Below the pieces are notes generated by a model that had not been told where the DNA came from, made no database searches, and saw only the letters and a list, made by a program, of their open reading frames with translations. A stretch of DNA of 64,000 nt. Origin: Chryseobacterium culicis. Lineage in GTDB: Bacteria; Bacteroidota; Bacteroidia; Flavobacteriales; Weeksellaceae. The first letter of the stretch is position 1. Each line of letters opens with the position of its first letter. Shown here one piece after another: positions 17,369-25,883 of this stretch. The position numbers were made by a program, and so were the translations under genes. The stretch covers positions 620,001 through 684,000 of the forward strand of contig NZ_FNWQ01000003.1 in NCBI RefSeq assembly GCF_900108365.1. Reading direction: 5' to 3'.

Positions 17369-18751
17369 ATGTCGTTAATAAAATCTATTTCCGGAATTCG
17401 CGGAACCATTGGTGGAAAAGTAAATGATAACTTAACACCGCTGGATGTGGTAAAATTTGCGTCCGCGTTTGGAACCTGGCTTCAGAATAATAAAAATAAA
17501 AAAGACCTTACCCTTATCATCGGAAGAGATGCCAGAATTTCTGGACAAATGGTTTCTTCCCTGGTAACAGCTACCTTGCAGGGATTAGGCATCAACGTAG
17601 TAGATCTCGGACTTTCTACAACCCCCACGGTTGAAGTAATGGTTCCCGAGCTGAATGCAGACGGTGGAATCATCCTTACCGCTTCCCACAACCCAAAACA
17701 ATGGAATGCCCTTAAGCTATTAAACGAAAAAGGAGAGTTCATCAGCGGAGAAAATGGGGCAGAAGTACTGGCCCTGGCAGAAAGCGAAGACTTTAACTAT
17801 GCAGAAGTGGATGATCTCGGACAATACGAAACAAGAGATGATGCTTTTGATATCCATATTCAGCAGATCCTGGATCTCCCAATGGTAGATGTGGAAGCGA
17901 TCAAAGCGAAGAAGTTTAAAGTAGTGCTGGATGCGGTAAATTCTACAGGAGGAATTGCTATTCCGATGCTTTTGGGTAAATTAGGCTGTGAAACTATTAA
18001 GTTATACTGTGAACCTACAGGTCATTTCCCTCACAACCCTGAACCGCTGAAAGAACATTTAGGAGATATCTGCGAATTGGTGAAGAAAGAAAAAGCTGAT
18101 TTGGGAGTAGTCGTAGATCCGGACGTAGACAGATTAGCTCTTATTGATGAAAAAGGAGAAATGTTTGGAGAAGAGTATACATTGGTAGCCGTTGCAGATT
18201 ACCTGCTGAAAAACAAAAATGGTGCTGCGATTTCTAACCTTTCCTCAAGCCGGGCCCTCAGAGATGTAGCACATACCCATAATTCAGAATACTTTGCAAG
18301 TGCTGTAGGTGAAGTAAACGTAGTGACTCTGATGAAAGAGAAAAATGCGGTAATCGGAGGAGAAGGAAACGGAGGAATTATCTACCCTGAGCTGCATTAC
18401 GGAAGAGACTCTTTGGTAGGAGTAGCTTTGTTTTTAACACATTTAGCCAAAGAAAACAAAACGGTTTCAGAATTAAGAGCCGGATATCCAAGCTATTTCA
18501 TGGGTAAAAAGAAAATAGAACTGACCCCGGAGATTGATGTAGATGCTATTTTAAGCAAAATGGAGCAGGAATATCAGAATGAAGAAGTTTCTACGGTAGA
18601 TGGTGTTAAAATAGACTTTGAAAACAACTGGGTCCACCTTAGAAAATCCAATACAGAGCCGATTATCAGAATTTATACGGAAGCCAAATCCCAGGAAGAA
18701 GCAGATCAGCTTGGAGATGATATCATTGCTAAAATCAAGAGTTTAATTTAA
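17369..18751 (+). CDS. glmM: Phosphoglucosamine mutase
   Basis: A 460-residue alpha-D-phosphohexomutase. It has the phosphoserine loop LTASHNPKQWNALKLLN (about 108-124), the Mg site DPDVDRLALIDEKG (about 249), the sugar-binding loop GEGNGGIIYPELHYGRDS and the phosphate-binding RKSNTEPIIRIYTEA near the C-terminus. It converts glucosamine-6-phosphate to glucosamine-1-phosphate for UDP-GlcNAc and cell wall synthesis. PMM/PGM activity is an alternative reading, but GlmM is the usual assignment for this flavobacterial type. It has its own promoter and terminator. Confidence 0.88.
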   Translation: MSLIKSISGIRGTIGGKVNDNLTPLDVVKFASAFGTWLQNNKNKKDLTLIIGRDARISGQMVSSLVTATLQGLGINVVDLGLSTTPTVEVMVPELNADGGIILTASHNPKQWNALKLLNEKGEFISGENGAEVLALAESEDFNYAEVDDLGQYETRDDAFDIHIQQILDLPMVDVEAIKAKKFKVVLDAVNSTGGIAIPMLLGKLGCETIKLYCEPTGHFPHNPEPLKEHLGDICELVKKEKADLGVVVDPDVDRLALIDEKGEMFGEEYTLVAVADYLLKNKNGAAISNLSSSRALRDVAHTHNSEYFASAVGEVNVVTLMKEKNAVIGGEGNGGIIYPELHYGRDSLVGVALFLTHLAKENKTVSELRAGYPSYFMGKKKIELTPEIDVDAILSKMEQEYQNEEVSTVDGVKIDFENNWVHLRKSNTEPIIRIYTEAKSQEEADQLGDDIIAKIKSLI

Positions 18752-18761
18752 AAAATACAGG

Positions 18762-18790
18762 AAGAACGGACAATGAGTCCGTTCTTTTTT
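18762..18790 (+). terminator. glmM terminator
   Basis: AAGAACGGAC pairs with GTCCGTTCTT across AATGA, followed by a T-run. An ATG in the loop (18773) is in frame with the next gene but is unlikely to be its start. Confidence 0.9.
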
Positions 18791-18799
18791 ATATCAGGA

Positions 18800-19381
18800 A
18801 TGTTTGAACATATCAAAAACAGGTTTCCTTTCCCCAAAGAAAAATGGAGAAAATTTCTGGGCAGTTTTGAACGCATGGAAGTTCCTGCCAAAACCTTACT
18901 GTTGAAAGAAGGTGAGATTTCCTGTAACGCTTATTACCTGGAAAAAGGTATTGTAAGAGCCTGGTATAATAATGACGGGAAAGATGTCACATTCCAGTTT
19001 TTCCTGGAAAATACGATGTTCTCTTCCCTGGAAAGTTTTAAAAAAGGACTGCCCAGTATGGTTTCCTTTGAAACTATAGAACCTTGTATCCTGTACAGAA
19101 TCAGCAAGCCTGATGTGGAATCTTTTCTGGAAGACGTCTATCAGAATCCTGAGCTCAGAAACCTCTTTATGGACGCACTTTTTGAAAGGGTTTTCGATTA
19201 TATGAAACATTTCTTCTCATTCATTAAAGATACACCGCAGCAACGCTATCTGAATCTTACCAAAGAAAAGCCGGAGATCATCAAACGGGTTTCGCAGCAT
19301 TATATTGCGTCTTATCTCGGGATCACGACCGTACATCTCAGCCGAATCAAGAGCAAAATATTGAAAGAGAGGCTGGAATAG
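18800..19381 (+). CDS. Crp/Fnr family transcriptional regulator
   Basis: A 193-residue regulator. A cyclic-nucleotide-binding fold (about residues 15-115: KTLLLKEGEISCNAYYLEKGIVRAWY) is followed by a C-terminal winged helix with HYIASYLGITTVHLSRIKSKI. No Fnr iron-sulfur Cys cluster is seen, so the ligand is unknown. ATG 18800 is preferred to 18773, which lies in the glmM terminator loop. A palindrome (19637-19652) lies upstream of the next gene and is a candidate binding site. Confidence 0.85.
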   Translation: MFEHIKNRFPFPKEKWRKFLGSFERMEVPAKTLLLKEGEISCNAYYLEKGIVRAWYNNDGKDVTFQFFLENTMFSSLESFKKGLPSMVSFETIEPCILYRISKPDVESFLEDVYQNPELRNLFMDALFERVFDYMKHFFSFIKDTPQQRYLNLTKEKPEIIKRVSQHYIASYLGITTVHLSRIKSKILKERLE

Positions 19382-19636
19382 GAAGGAAGATGGATGTTAG
19401 AAGCAGGAGGTTTAAAAAGAAAGCGCACCAATTCTGCCTCATTTAAAAGTAGTGCCACAAGAATACTAGGTATTGTTGAATACGATCGCAAAAACCTTCC
19501 ACTCAGCAATGATCGTTCATTGCTAAAACGAGTGCCCTTGCGAACAAAGAATAATCAAAATATTCTTTTCCCTGTTGATCACCGCGTTTTTAACTCTATT
19601 ATCGGGGTTACAAACTTCCAGCTCCTTCCCTAAACT

Positions 19637-19652
19637 GATAACAAATGTTATC
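19637..19652 (+). promoter_or_regulatory. Candidate operator upstream of the oxidoreductase gene
   Basis: GATAACAAATGTTATC is a palindrome with 7-bp perfect arms and a two-base centre, 22 bases upstream of the -7 box. Its form and position suit a Crp/Fnr-type or similar dimeric activator, and a Crp-type gene lies immediately upstream. Confidence 0.5.
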
Positions 19653-19674
19653 GCTCTGCAGTATTCATCCCACC

Positions 19675-19682
19675 TAATTTTG
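19675..19682 (+). promoter_or_regulatory. -7 promoter element
   Basis: TAATTTTG matches TAnnTTTG, 16 bases before the ATG of the oxidoreductase gene. Confidence 0.6.
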
Positions 19683-19698
19683 TATAAAAATTAAAAGA

Positions 19699-20667
19699 AT
19701 GAAAGCAGCAGTGGTATTTGAAAAAGGAAGTATACCTCAATACACAGATTTTCCGGACCCTGAAATACAGGAAAATGAGATTTTAGTTTCAGTAAAAGCA
19801 GCCTCTATTAAAAATCTGGATAGAGCCAGAGCAGGTGGAAACCATTATTCAACAGAACATCAGGAACATCAGCCAGCCGTTATTGGCACGGATGGAGCAG
19901 GATATCTGGAAAATGGAGATAAAGTCTACTTTTTCAGCAAAAAAGGAACAGTTGCTGAAAAAGCTGCAGCAGATAAGAAAATGATTATTCCAATTCCTGA
20001 AGGGCTTGATTTTTCTTTAGCTGCCGGATTACCCAATGCCGTTATGGGTTCAGCAATGGCACTGAAGTTCAAGGCAGGAATACAAAAAGGGAATACAGTT
20101 CTCATTAACGGAGCAACAGGAATTACAGGCAGAATTGCCGTTCAGGTTGCCAGATTATACGGAGCCCAAAAAATTATTGTTACTGGTAGAAATGAAGAAT
20201 CGCTGCAGTCTTTGCGCGAACTGGGTGCCGATGAGGTGATTTCTCTCAAAATGGATGATCATGATTTTAAGCAAAAAATAAAAGAAATTCACAAAGAAAC
20301 TCCTATCGATATTGTTTTGGATTATATCTGGGGGCATTCTGTGGAAATGATTTTGTCTGCATTTAAAGGAGACGGAAATTTTTCCCACAAAACAAAACTG
20401 ATTAATGTAGGAGGAATGAGCGGCGATGCCATCCAACTGTCTTCACAGATTCTCCGCGGAACGGATATTCAGATTTCAGGATCTGGACTGGGAAGCTGGT
20501 CTAAAGCAGAATTTGCCCTTCTCTTTTCAGAAATTATTCCGGAAATGTTCCGTGCGGCTGTTGAAGGAAAAATAAAAATGGAAACCCAGGATGTTGATAT
20601 TAAAAATATCGAAACTATATGGAATGCTGAGATACAAAGCGGAAAACGCCTTGTGATAAGAATTTAA
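19699..20667 (+). CDS. Quinone oxidoreductase-like (MDR/zinc-type ADH superfamily) protein
   Basis: A 322-residue medium-chain dehydrogenase/reductase. The N-terminal GroES-like domain has FPDPEIQENEILVSVKAASIKNLD; the Rossmann domain has VLINGATGITGRIAVQVARLYGA (an AxGxxG-type NADPH loop) and ELGADEVISL. No zinc ligands of alcohol dehydrogenase are evident, so it belongs with quinone/enone reductases (QOR) using NADPH. The palindrome and -7 box just upstream suggest regulation by the neighbouring Crp-type protein. Confidence 0.85.
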   Translation: MKAAVVFEKGSIPQYTDFPDPEIQENEILVSVKAASIKNLDRARAGGNHYSTEHQEHQPAVIGTDGAGYLENGDKVYFFSKKGTVAEKAAADKKMIIPIPEGLDFSLAAGLPNAVMGSAMALKFKAGIQKGNTVLINGATGITGRIAVQVARLYGAQKIIVTGRNEESLQSLRELGADEVISLKMDDHDFKQKIKEIHKETPIDIVLDYIWGHSVEMILSAFKGDGNFSHKTKLINVGGMSGDAIQLSSQILRGTDIQISGSGLGSWSKAEFALLFSEIIPEMFRAAVEGKIKMETQDVDIKNIETIWNAEIQSGKRLVIRI

Positions 20668-20874
20668 CCCCAATTTCCGTTTTTTTATCCACAATCCTTT
20701 TATCGGTTTTCTTTTTTTACTATTTTTATAATAGAAATTAATGAAATGGAAAATTCAAAAAAAAGTTGCAACTTTGCATAAATATTTGAATATCAGTTTC
20801 AGATGTATTATTAACTAAACGTTTGCCGAGGTTTGTAAGTAAATTCAGACATCAGGCCGACAAAGAGGACACTA

Positions 20875-22257
20875 TTGGAAGAGTATTTTGGAAATGAACT
20901 TGTAAAGAAGTTCGAGGAAATGATGGAAAACAATGACGAATTCTACTTCGATACCGAAGAGTTAGAAGACATCATCGTTTATTATTTGGAGCTGGGGGAC
21001 TTTAATTACGCTGACATGGCTGTTAATTATGGACTGAAGCTTCATCCTAATTCGTTGGATATTAAGATCAAAAGACTTGAAATCCTTCTGGAATGGGAAG
21101 AGTATAATGCTGCGAAAGAACTTATTGACGAGTTGAAGGGTGCTTCTATGGAGCACACAGACTTTTTGGTTTGTTACGCCAAGTATTATTCGAACCTAGG
21201 AAATCCCAGAAAATCCATTGAAATCTGCAAAAAAGCTTTGACATTAGAGGAAGAAGAAAACTTTCTCCACAACTTTATTGCGGATGAATATGTGAATCTC
21301 GGAGATCCTTTTAACGCTCTTAAACATTACAGAAAAGCACTGAAAGAAGATCCTACGGATGATTATTCGCTGGAAAATGCAATGGTGTGCTTCAGTGACC
21401 TGAATAAGAGTGAGGAGGCGATTGCCTTTCTTAATGAATATTTAGATGAATTCCCTTATTCCGAAACCGCTTGGTTTGAGTACGGACAATTCTATTTCAA
21501 CAGAAAAAATTATGATGAAGCCATAAGAGGTTATGATTATCTGTTAGCAATTAACTCAAACTCTGTGGGAGTTTATGCTAATAAATCAGCTTGTTATGAA
21601 GCTTTGGGACAATACCAGAAGGCTATCGAGACTTATGAAGAAATGCTTGAGCTTGAATACACAAAAGCATTTACTTTTTATAAGATCGGATTGTGCAACA
21701 AGGCATTGAAACAGCCTATATTAGCTTTAAACGCATTCCAGAAATCATTGAGAGAAGACCCTCAGTTTTATCTTGCCATGATGGAACAGTCTTATCTTTA
21801 CGAAGAAATGGGCGGAATGTCTGAAGCGCTGCACTATGCCAAAGAAGCTACCCAGCTGAATGAAAACAATCTTGACTATCAAAAAAGACTGGCATTTTTG
21901 TTTATAGATTCCGGAAAGTTTGAAGAAAGTCTTTCCTGTCTTAAAAAGCTGGTGGATGCAGAGCCCTCAAGGTTCTATAACTGGTATGCTTATTCAGAAG
22001 TTTTGATGTTGGTAGGAGAGTATGAAGATGCGGTTACCGTGTTGAACAGAGCCATCAAAAAACATCACAGAGCTGAGCTTTTTTATCAGCTGAGCAATTG
22101 CTATTACAATCTGAAAGATCAGGATAAAGGAATGGAATCACTTCAGAAGGCATTAGAACTTGACCCGTCATTAGCAAAAGATATGCAGAAAAAATATCCT
22201 TTCATTAAAGATGAGGTGAAAAAAGTAAAAGCCAGTAAAGTGAAGAAAAAGAACTAG
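20875..22257 (+). CDS. Tetratricopeptide repeat protein
   Basis: A 460-residue cytoplasmic protein made almost wholly of TPR helices (for example NFIADEYVNLGDPFNALKHY, AWFEYGQFYFNRKNYDEAI, YQLSNCYYNLKDQDKGMESL) with about ten repeats and a Lys-rich C-terminus. The start is TTG 20875 (LEEYFGNELVKKF), which keeps the conserved N-terminal helix of this flavobacterial family. No catalytic domain is seen; it is probably a scaffold or adaptor. A perfect 14-bp palindrome (20762-20775) lies in the upstream region. Confidence 0.85.
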   Translation: MEEYFGNELVKKFEEMMENNDEFYFDTEELEDIIVYYLELGDFNYADMAVNYGLKLHPNSLDIKIKRLEILLEWEEYNAAKELIDELKGASMEHTDFLVCYAKYYSNLGNPRKSIEICKKALTLEEEENFLHNFIADEYVNLGDPFNALKHYRKALKEDPTDDYSLENAMVCFSDLNKSEEAIAFLNEYLDEFPYSETAWFEYGQFYFNRKNYDEAIRGYDYLLAINSNSVGVYANKSACYEALGQYQKAIETYEEMLELEYTKAFTFYKIGLCNKALKQPILALNAFQKSLREDPQFYLAMMEQSYLYEEMGGMSEALHYAKEATQLNENNLDYQKRLAFLFIDSGKFEESLSCLKKLVDAEPSRFYNWYAYSEVLMLVGEYEDAVTVLNRAIKKHHRAELFYQLSNCYYNLKDQDKGMESLQKALELDPSLAKDMQKKYPFIKDEVKKVKASKVKKKN

Positions 22258-22274
22258 AATAATCTTAAATAAGA

Positions 22275-22303
22275 AAAAACCTGCTGAAATGCAGGTTTTT
22301 TTA
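22275..22303. terminator. Bidirectional terminator
   Basis: AAAAACCTGC pairs with GCAGGTTTTT around TGAAAT. It lies between the convergent TPR and lipoprotein genes and touches the latter's stop codon. Confidence 0.9.
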
Positions 22304-23167
22304 TTGAAAATTGTATTCATAAATAAATTTATCGGGAGCACTGCTGGTTGGGTTTCCACTGGCATCCAGTGTTTGCCTGTCCTCTACTGATGGGTAGCCG
22401 GCACTATTAAATGTAGTGGTGTATTTGTGGGCACTCATTCCGCTTCCTGTTCCTCCTCCAGCTGTCGTATTGGTGAATTCACCTTTATAACTGCTTAATG
22501 AATTCTTTATATTTGAAAACAGCATGCTTACCCCGTCACTGCTTTCATTTCCATTGAATATGATTTTATCAAAACCTTTTACATTTTTGAACGGATAATT
22601 TTTATCCGTATAGGTATAAGTTTCTTTTTCAGTATAGTTAACGGTGTTTCCATTGACCGTTCCTGTTCCTGAACCTACATTGCTCACCATGTTTCCGTTG
22701 TTGTAGGTAAATACACTGTTGATGGTAGAAGATCCTGCAGTTCCGGAATTCGTTTGCCTTTTTACGCTGATTTCCGTATTGCTTGTGTAGGTATAACTGA
22801 ATGCAACTGTATTCTGTACTGTGCCGGCAGTGGAATATTCCTTTGTAACGGCTGTTGTCATACGGCCGTTATGGTATGCATATTCAACAGTGCTTTCAAG
22901 AACATTATTTTCGTAATTTTTAATACCGGTAACGTAATCATCAGTATAGGTGAACTCAATTCTCTGTCCATGATTAATATTGTTAATCATACTGATGATT
23001 TTAGTTCCGTTGTAATTGATCTTCATGACAATACCATCCTTTGTCATTTTTGTAGGAAGAATAACGTTTTGAGCAGATGGATCACTGTTGTCAAAAGGAG
23101 TGTCATCAGAACTGTAGCATGAAACTGCAGATAAGGCTAAAATACCAAAAAGTAAAGTTTTTTTCAT
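22301..23167 (-). CDS. Lipoprotein of unknown function
   Basis: A 288-residue protein with a lipoprotein signal peptide (MKKTLLFGILALSAVSC, acylated Cys17). The mature part is rich in Thr, Ser, Asn and Tyr with many short beta-strands (FTYTDDYVTGIKNYENN, VFTYNNGNMVSNVG), resembling the YD/RHS-like beta-rich lipoproteins common in Chryseobacterium. It probably sits in the outer membrane. No catalytic motif was found. Confidence 0.7.
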   Translation of the reverse strand: MKKTLLFGILALSAVSCYSSDDTPFDNSDPSAQNVILPTKMTKDGIVMKINYNGTKIISMINNINHGQRIEFTYTDDYVTGIKNYENNVLESTVEYAYHNGRMTTAVTKEYSTAGTVQNTVAFSYTYTSNTEISVKRQTNSGTAGSSTINSVFTYNNGNMVSNVGSGTGTVNGNTVNYTEKETYTYTDKNYPFKNVKGFDKIIFNGNESSDGVSMLFSNIKNSLSSYKGEFTNTTAGGGTGSGMSAHKYTTTFNSAGYPSVEDRQTLDASGNPTSSAPDKFIYEYNFQ

Positions 23168-23214
23168 AGTTATAAGTTAAATCATCCAAATATAATTTAA
23201 TTTATAATATGATT

Positions 23215-24093
23215 TTATTTTTTCGGATGGGTTCTTAAAAATATGAGACCGCCAATAATAATTCCTGCTCCGATAAACTGTAAATAGGTCAGTTTTTCAC
23301 CATCTATAATTCCCCAGATAATGGCAACAATAGGCATTATTAAAGTAACCGTAGAAGCAAAAAGAGGAGAGGAAACCTTTAGTAAACGGTAATTCATCGT
23401 CATCGCAAGGCCGGTTCCGAAAACGGATAAAAGGCTTACAAATAGTAGTCCCATGAGATTATCCCTGGAAAAGCTGAATTCTGAAAAGAATCCTGTACTG
23501 GTCAGCGCTATGATGGACGGAAATAATAACACAAATGAAAACACAAAAGCAGAGAGAATGGTAGATGAAACTTCCATAAGCTTAGATTTTACGGTGGTTG
23601 TACTCATTGCATAGCATAAAGTGGCCAATAACAGCAATAGAATCGGAATCATTTTCAGTTCTCCGCTGTCACCTCCTCCGAAAGCAAGAATACAGACTCC
23701 TGTAAAGCTTATTAACGTTCCTATAATCTGTTTTCTGGTGGTTTCAAATTTCCATACCAAAGCACCTACAATAATCACGAAAATAGGCATCATTGAGTTG
23801 ATAATTCCTGCAATGCTGCTGCTTACTTCAGTTTCTGCAATAGGAAAGAGGAACATTGGGATGAAATTTCCTGTAAAAGCAGCCAGAATTAACCATTTCA
23901 GATGTTTTTTAGGAAAAAGCTTATAATTGGAAATTGCCACCGGAAGCAAGATAATCCCGGCAATAAGAACTCGTAAAGAGCCTACCTGATACGGATTAAA
24001 ATGTTCCAGAGACTTTTTAATTAAAATAAAGGATGACCCCCAGATAATACTCAGTACAATCAGAAGAACCCATTTTTCTTTATCTGCGTTCAT
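23215..24093 (-). CDS. EamA/DMT family permease
   Basis: A 292-residue inner membrane protein with about ten transmembrane helices in two EamA repeats (SIIWGSSFILIKKSLEHF at the start; TVTLIMPIVAIIWGIIDGE in the second half). It is an exporter or importer of small metabolites with substrate unknown. Its ATG overlaps the end of aat by 14 bases, so the two are likely co-transcribed. Confidence 0.88.
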   Translation of the reverse strand: MNADKEKWVLLIVLSIIWGSSFILIKKSLEHFNPYQVGSLRVLIAGIILLPVAISNYKLFPKKHLKWLILAAFTGNFIPMFLFPIAETEVSSSIAGIINSMMPIFVIIVGALVWKFETTRKQIIGTLISFTGVCILAFGGGDSGELKMIPILLLLLATLCYAMSTTTVKSKLMEVSSTILSAFVFSFVLLFPSIIALTSTGFFSEFSFSRDNLMGLLFVSLLSVFGTGLAMTMNYRLLKVSSPLFASTVTLIMPIVAIIWGIIDGEKLTYLQFIGAGIIIGGLIFLRTHPKK

Positions 24094-24733
24094 TGTTTTC
24101 GTGTAAGATTTTTAGAAATTCTTTTTTAGGAACCATTTTCGCTCCCAGGCTTTCAAGATGGTCGGTATGAGATTGACAGTCAATGAGTTCGATATTGTCT
24201 TTATTACTTTCCACAAAATGGATAAATCCCGCTTTGGAAGCATTGCTCACTTTGGCAAACATGCTTTCTCCACAAAATACATTCCCAATCTGTAACCCAT
24301 AAAAACCTCCTACAAGTTTTCCATCCTGCCAAACTTCAATGCTCTTAGCCAGGCCATATTGGTGAAGCTGGATAAAAGATTCCATCAGTTCATCAGAAAG
24401 CCATGTTCCCATCTGTCCTTTTCTGTTAGTCTGCTGGCAGTTTCTGATCACTTCCCTGAAATTTTGATTCTCTGAAAAAGTAAAAACATTTTTGTTGAGT
24501 ATCTTTCTCATTGATTTTGAAACCTTTAATTCTTCCGGAACCAGCACAAATCTTGGATCCGGACACCACCAGAGAATTTCTTCTCCGGGATTGGACCAGG
24601 GAAAAATGCCCAGTTGATAGGCAAACCAAATACGCTCTACAGACAGGTCGCCTCCAAAAGCAACGATTCCCTCGTGGCCCTCGTACAGTTCGGGGTCAGG
24701 AAATGAAATTTCGTTTTCGTCTAATTGAACCAT
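24080..24733 (-). CDS. aat: Leucyl/phenylalanyl-tRNA--protein transferase
   Basis: A 217-residue GNAT-fold enzyme of the N-end rule pathway that adds Leu or Phe to N-terminal Lys/Arg of proteins. It shows the family core: AFGGDLSVERIWFAYQLGIFPW, EEILWWCPDPRFVL, and GGFYGLQIGNVFCGESMFAK. ATG 24733 (MVQLDENEISFPDPELYEG) is preferred; the frame is open to an ATG at 24760 that adds nine unsupported residues. Confidence 0.93.
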   Translation of the reverse strand: MVQLDENEISFPDPELYEGHEGIVAFGGDLSVERIWFAYQLGIFPWSNPGEEILWWCPDPRFVLVPEELKVSKSMRKILNKNVFTFSENQNFREVIRNCQQTNRKGQMGTWLSDELMESFIQLHQYGLAKSIEVWQDGKLVGGFYGLQIGNVFCGESMFAKVSNASKAGFIHFVESNKDNIELIDCQSHTDHLESLGAKMVPKKEFLKILHENNERR

Positions 24734-24795
24734 TTTTTTAGAAAAAAAATCCCACTTCAAAAAGCAGGATTTATATTTGATCTATTATTCTTTAA

Positions 24796-25173
24796 TTAAA
24801 AAGGTAAATCATCATCGTCGTCTCCGGCAAACGGATTTTCGTTAGAAACAGGAGATGCTGACTGCTGAGGCATAGCCTGAGTAGGTTCTGAAGCATTTTC
24901 AGAAACTTTCTCTACTCTCCATCCCGTAATAGAGTTGAAGTATTTCGTTTCACCCTGAGGAGAAACCCATTCTCTACCTCTGATGTTGATTCCTACCTTT
25001 ACGTTTTCTCCTTCTTTAAGGTTATCTAATAAACTGATTTTATCAGACAAAAATTCTATGTTTATCGGCTGTGGATACTGTTCCTGGGTCAAAATAACCA
25101 TTTCTCTTTTTTGAAACCCGCTCGCAAATGTTTGAGCATCAAAAAGTTTCTTTACCGTTCCTTGTAATTCCAT
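24796..25173 (-). CDS. DUF3127 protein with SSB-like acidic tail
   Basis: A 125-residue protein beginning MELQGTVKKLFDAQTFASGF, the DUF3127 N-terminus. The body (to about residue 85) is predicted beta-rich, as in an OB fold. A Gln/Ser/Pro-rich linker follows, and the protein ends DDDDDLPF, the same kind of acidic tip that single-stranded DNA-binding proteins use to recruit repair and replication enzymes. The start at 25173 was chosen over an in-frame upstream extension that has no family support. An imperfect palindrome sits directly upstream (25174-25191). A nucleic-acid-binding role is inferred. Confidence 0.8.
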   Translation of the reverse strand: MELQGTVKKLFDAQTFASGFQKREMVILTQEQYPQPINIEFLSDKISLLDNLKEGENVKVGINIRGREWVSPQGETKYFNSITGWRVEKVSENASEPTQAMPQQSASPVSNENPFAGDDDDDLPF

Positions 25174-25270
25174 ATCGTAAATATTAACGATGTAAAAGTA
25201 AGAAAATGAAATGTAATAAAAGGTGCCGGGAAAAAAAAATGTGGAAATTTTAATTTTTTTTCCCGAAAAG

Positions 25271-25301
25271 TTTGGTACTAAAGGAAATTGTCCTATATTT
25301 G
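25271..25301 (+). promoter_or_regulatory. Strong Bacteroidota promoter of the tRNA unit
   Basis: TTTG (25271-25274), 19 bases, then TATATTTG (25294-25301): a full -33/-7 consensus match ahead of three tRNA genes. Confidence 0.75.
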
Positions 25302-25353
25302 CACTCACAAAAACGAAGCAAGCTCTTTAAAACTTACAGTATAAAAAAAACCA

Positions 25354-25435
25354 GCGGATGTGGTGTAATTGGTAGCCACGCCAGACTTAGGATCTGGTGC
25401 CGTGAGGCGTGGGGGTTCGAGTCCCTTCATCCGCA
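25354..25435 (+). tRNA. tRNA-Leu (anticodon TAG), copy 1
   Basis: 82 bases with 7-bp acceptor GCGGATG/CATCCGC, anticodon stem CCAGA/TCTGG with loop CTTAGGA, a long class II variable arm and T-loop GTTCGAGTC. CCA is not encoded. Confidence 0.95.
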
Positions 25436-25439
25436 CTAT

Positions 25440-25515
25440 GCGAAAATAGCTCAGCTGGTAGAGCACAACCTTGCCAAGGTTGGGGTCGCGGGTTCGAATC
25501 CCGTTTTTCGCTCCA
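25440..25515 (+). tRNA. tRNA-Gly (anticodon GCC)
   Basis: Acceptor GCGAAAA/TTTTCGC, D-arm AGCTCAGCTGGTAGAGC, anticodon stem CAACC/GGTTG with loop TTGCCAA, T-arm GCGGGTTCGAATCCCGT, discriminator T and an encoded CCA (25513-25515). Confidence 0.95.
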
Positions 25516-25521
25516 CACCAT

Positions 25522-25605
25522 GCCCTGGTGGTGGAACTGGTAGACACGCAGGACTTAAAATCCTGTGTCCGCAAGGACGTACGGGTTCAAGTCCCGTCTG
25601 GGGTA
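25522..25605 (+). tRNA. tRNA-Leu (anticodon TAA), copy 1
   Basis: 84 bases, acceptor GCCCTGG/CTGGGGT, anticodon loop CTTAAAA, class II variable arm TGTCCGCAAGGACGT and T-arm ACGGGTTCAAGTCCCGT. Confidence 0.95.
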
Positions 25606-25610
25606 CAAGA

Positions 25611-25641
25611 CCCTCTGTAATATCTTACGGAGGGTTTTTTG
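25611..25641 (+). terminator. Terminator of first tRNA unit
   Basis: CCCTCTGTAA pairs with TTACGGAGGG, then a T-run. Confidence 0.9.
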
Positions 25642-25675
25642 TTTTAATAGAGAGTGTTCTTTCAATAAAATATTT

Positions 25676-25683
25676 TATATTTG
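25676..25683 (+). promoter_or_regulatory. -7 element of second tRNA unit
   Basis: TATATTTG, identical to the -7 box of the first unit. The -33 TTTG is not conserved here. Confidence 0.55.
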
Positions 25684-25726
25684 TAAGAAATACAGCCGGA
25701 ATCTGTAAAAAGAAAAAGGCAAACCA

Positions 25727-25808
25727 GCGGATGTGGTGTAATTGGTAGCCACGCCAGACTTAGGATCTGGTGCCGTGAGGCGTGGGGGTTCGAGTCCCTT
25801 CATCCGCA
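25727..25808 (+). tRNA. tRNA-Leu (anticodon TAG), copy 2
   Basis: Base-for-base copy of the tRNA-Leu(TAG) at 25354-25435, including anticodon loop CTTAGGA. Confidence 0.95.
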
Positions 25809-25881
25809 CTATTCTAAAAGATTTTTTAGAATCATTAAGAAGGTTGGAACCGAGGTTCGAATCTTTTTTTTTGTCCATACC
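25809..25881 (+). pseudogene. Decayed tRNA-Gly remnant
   Basis: In the place of the Gly tRNA of the first unit, only the 3' part remains recognisable: AAGGTTGG, then GAGGTTCGAATC and TTTTTGTCCATACCAT align to the anticodon 3' arm, T-arm and tail of the intact copy. The 5' half is replaced by a hairpin ATTCTAAAA/TTTTAGAAT. No D-arm or anticodon survives, so it cannot be a working tRNA. Confidence 0.7.
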
Positions 25882-25883
25882 AT

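Larger units (their letters stand above)
19382..19698. other. 317-base intergenic region with two inverted repeats
   Basis: No convincing gene. A hairpin, AGCAATGA with TCATTGCT and a TCGT loop, is at 19505-19524, and an operator-like palindrome plus -7 box are near the right end. A 79-codon frame at 19394-19633 has no recognisable features and is not called. Confidence 0.5.

Noticed and set aside
18773..18799. Earlier ATG for the Crp-type regulator
   Set aside because: It falls in the loop of the glmM terminator; family length fits the start at 18800.
19394..19633. Open frame of 79 codons between the Crp-type and oxidoreductase genes
   Set aside because: No recognisable motif, signal peptide or start context, and it lies over two inverted repeats.
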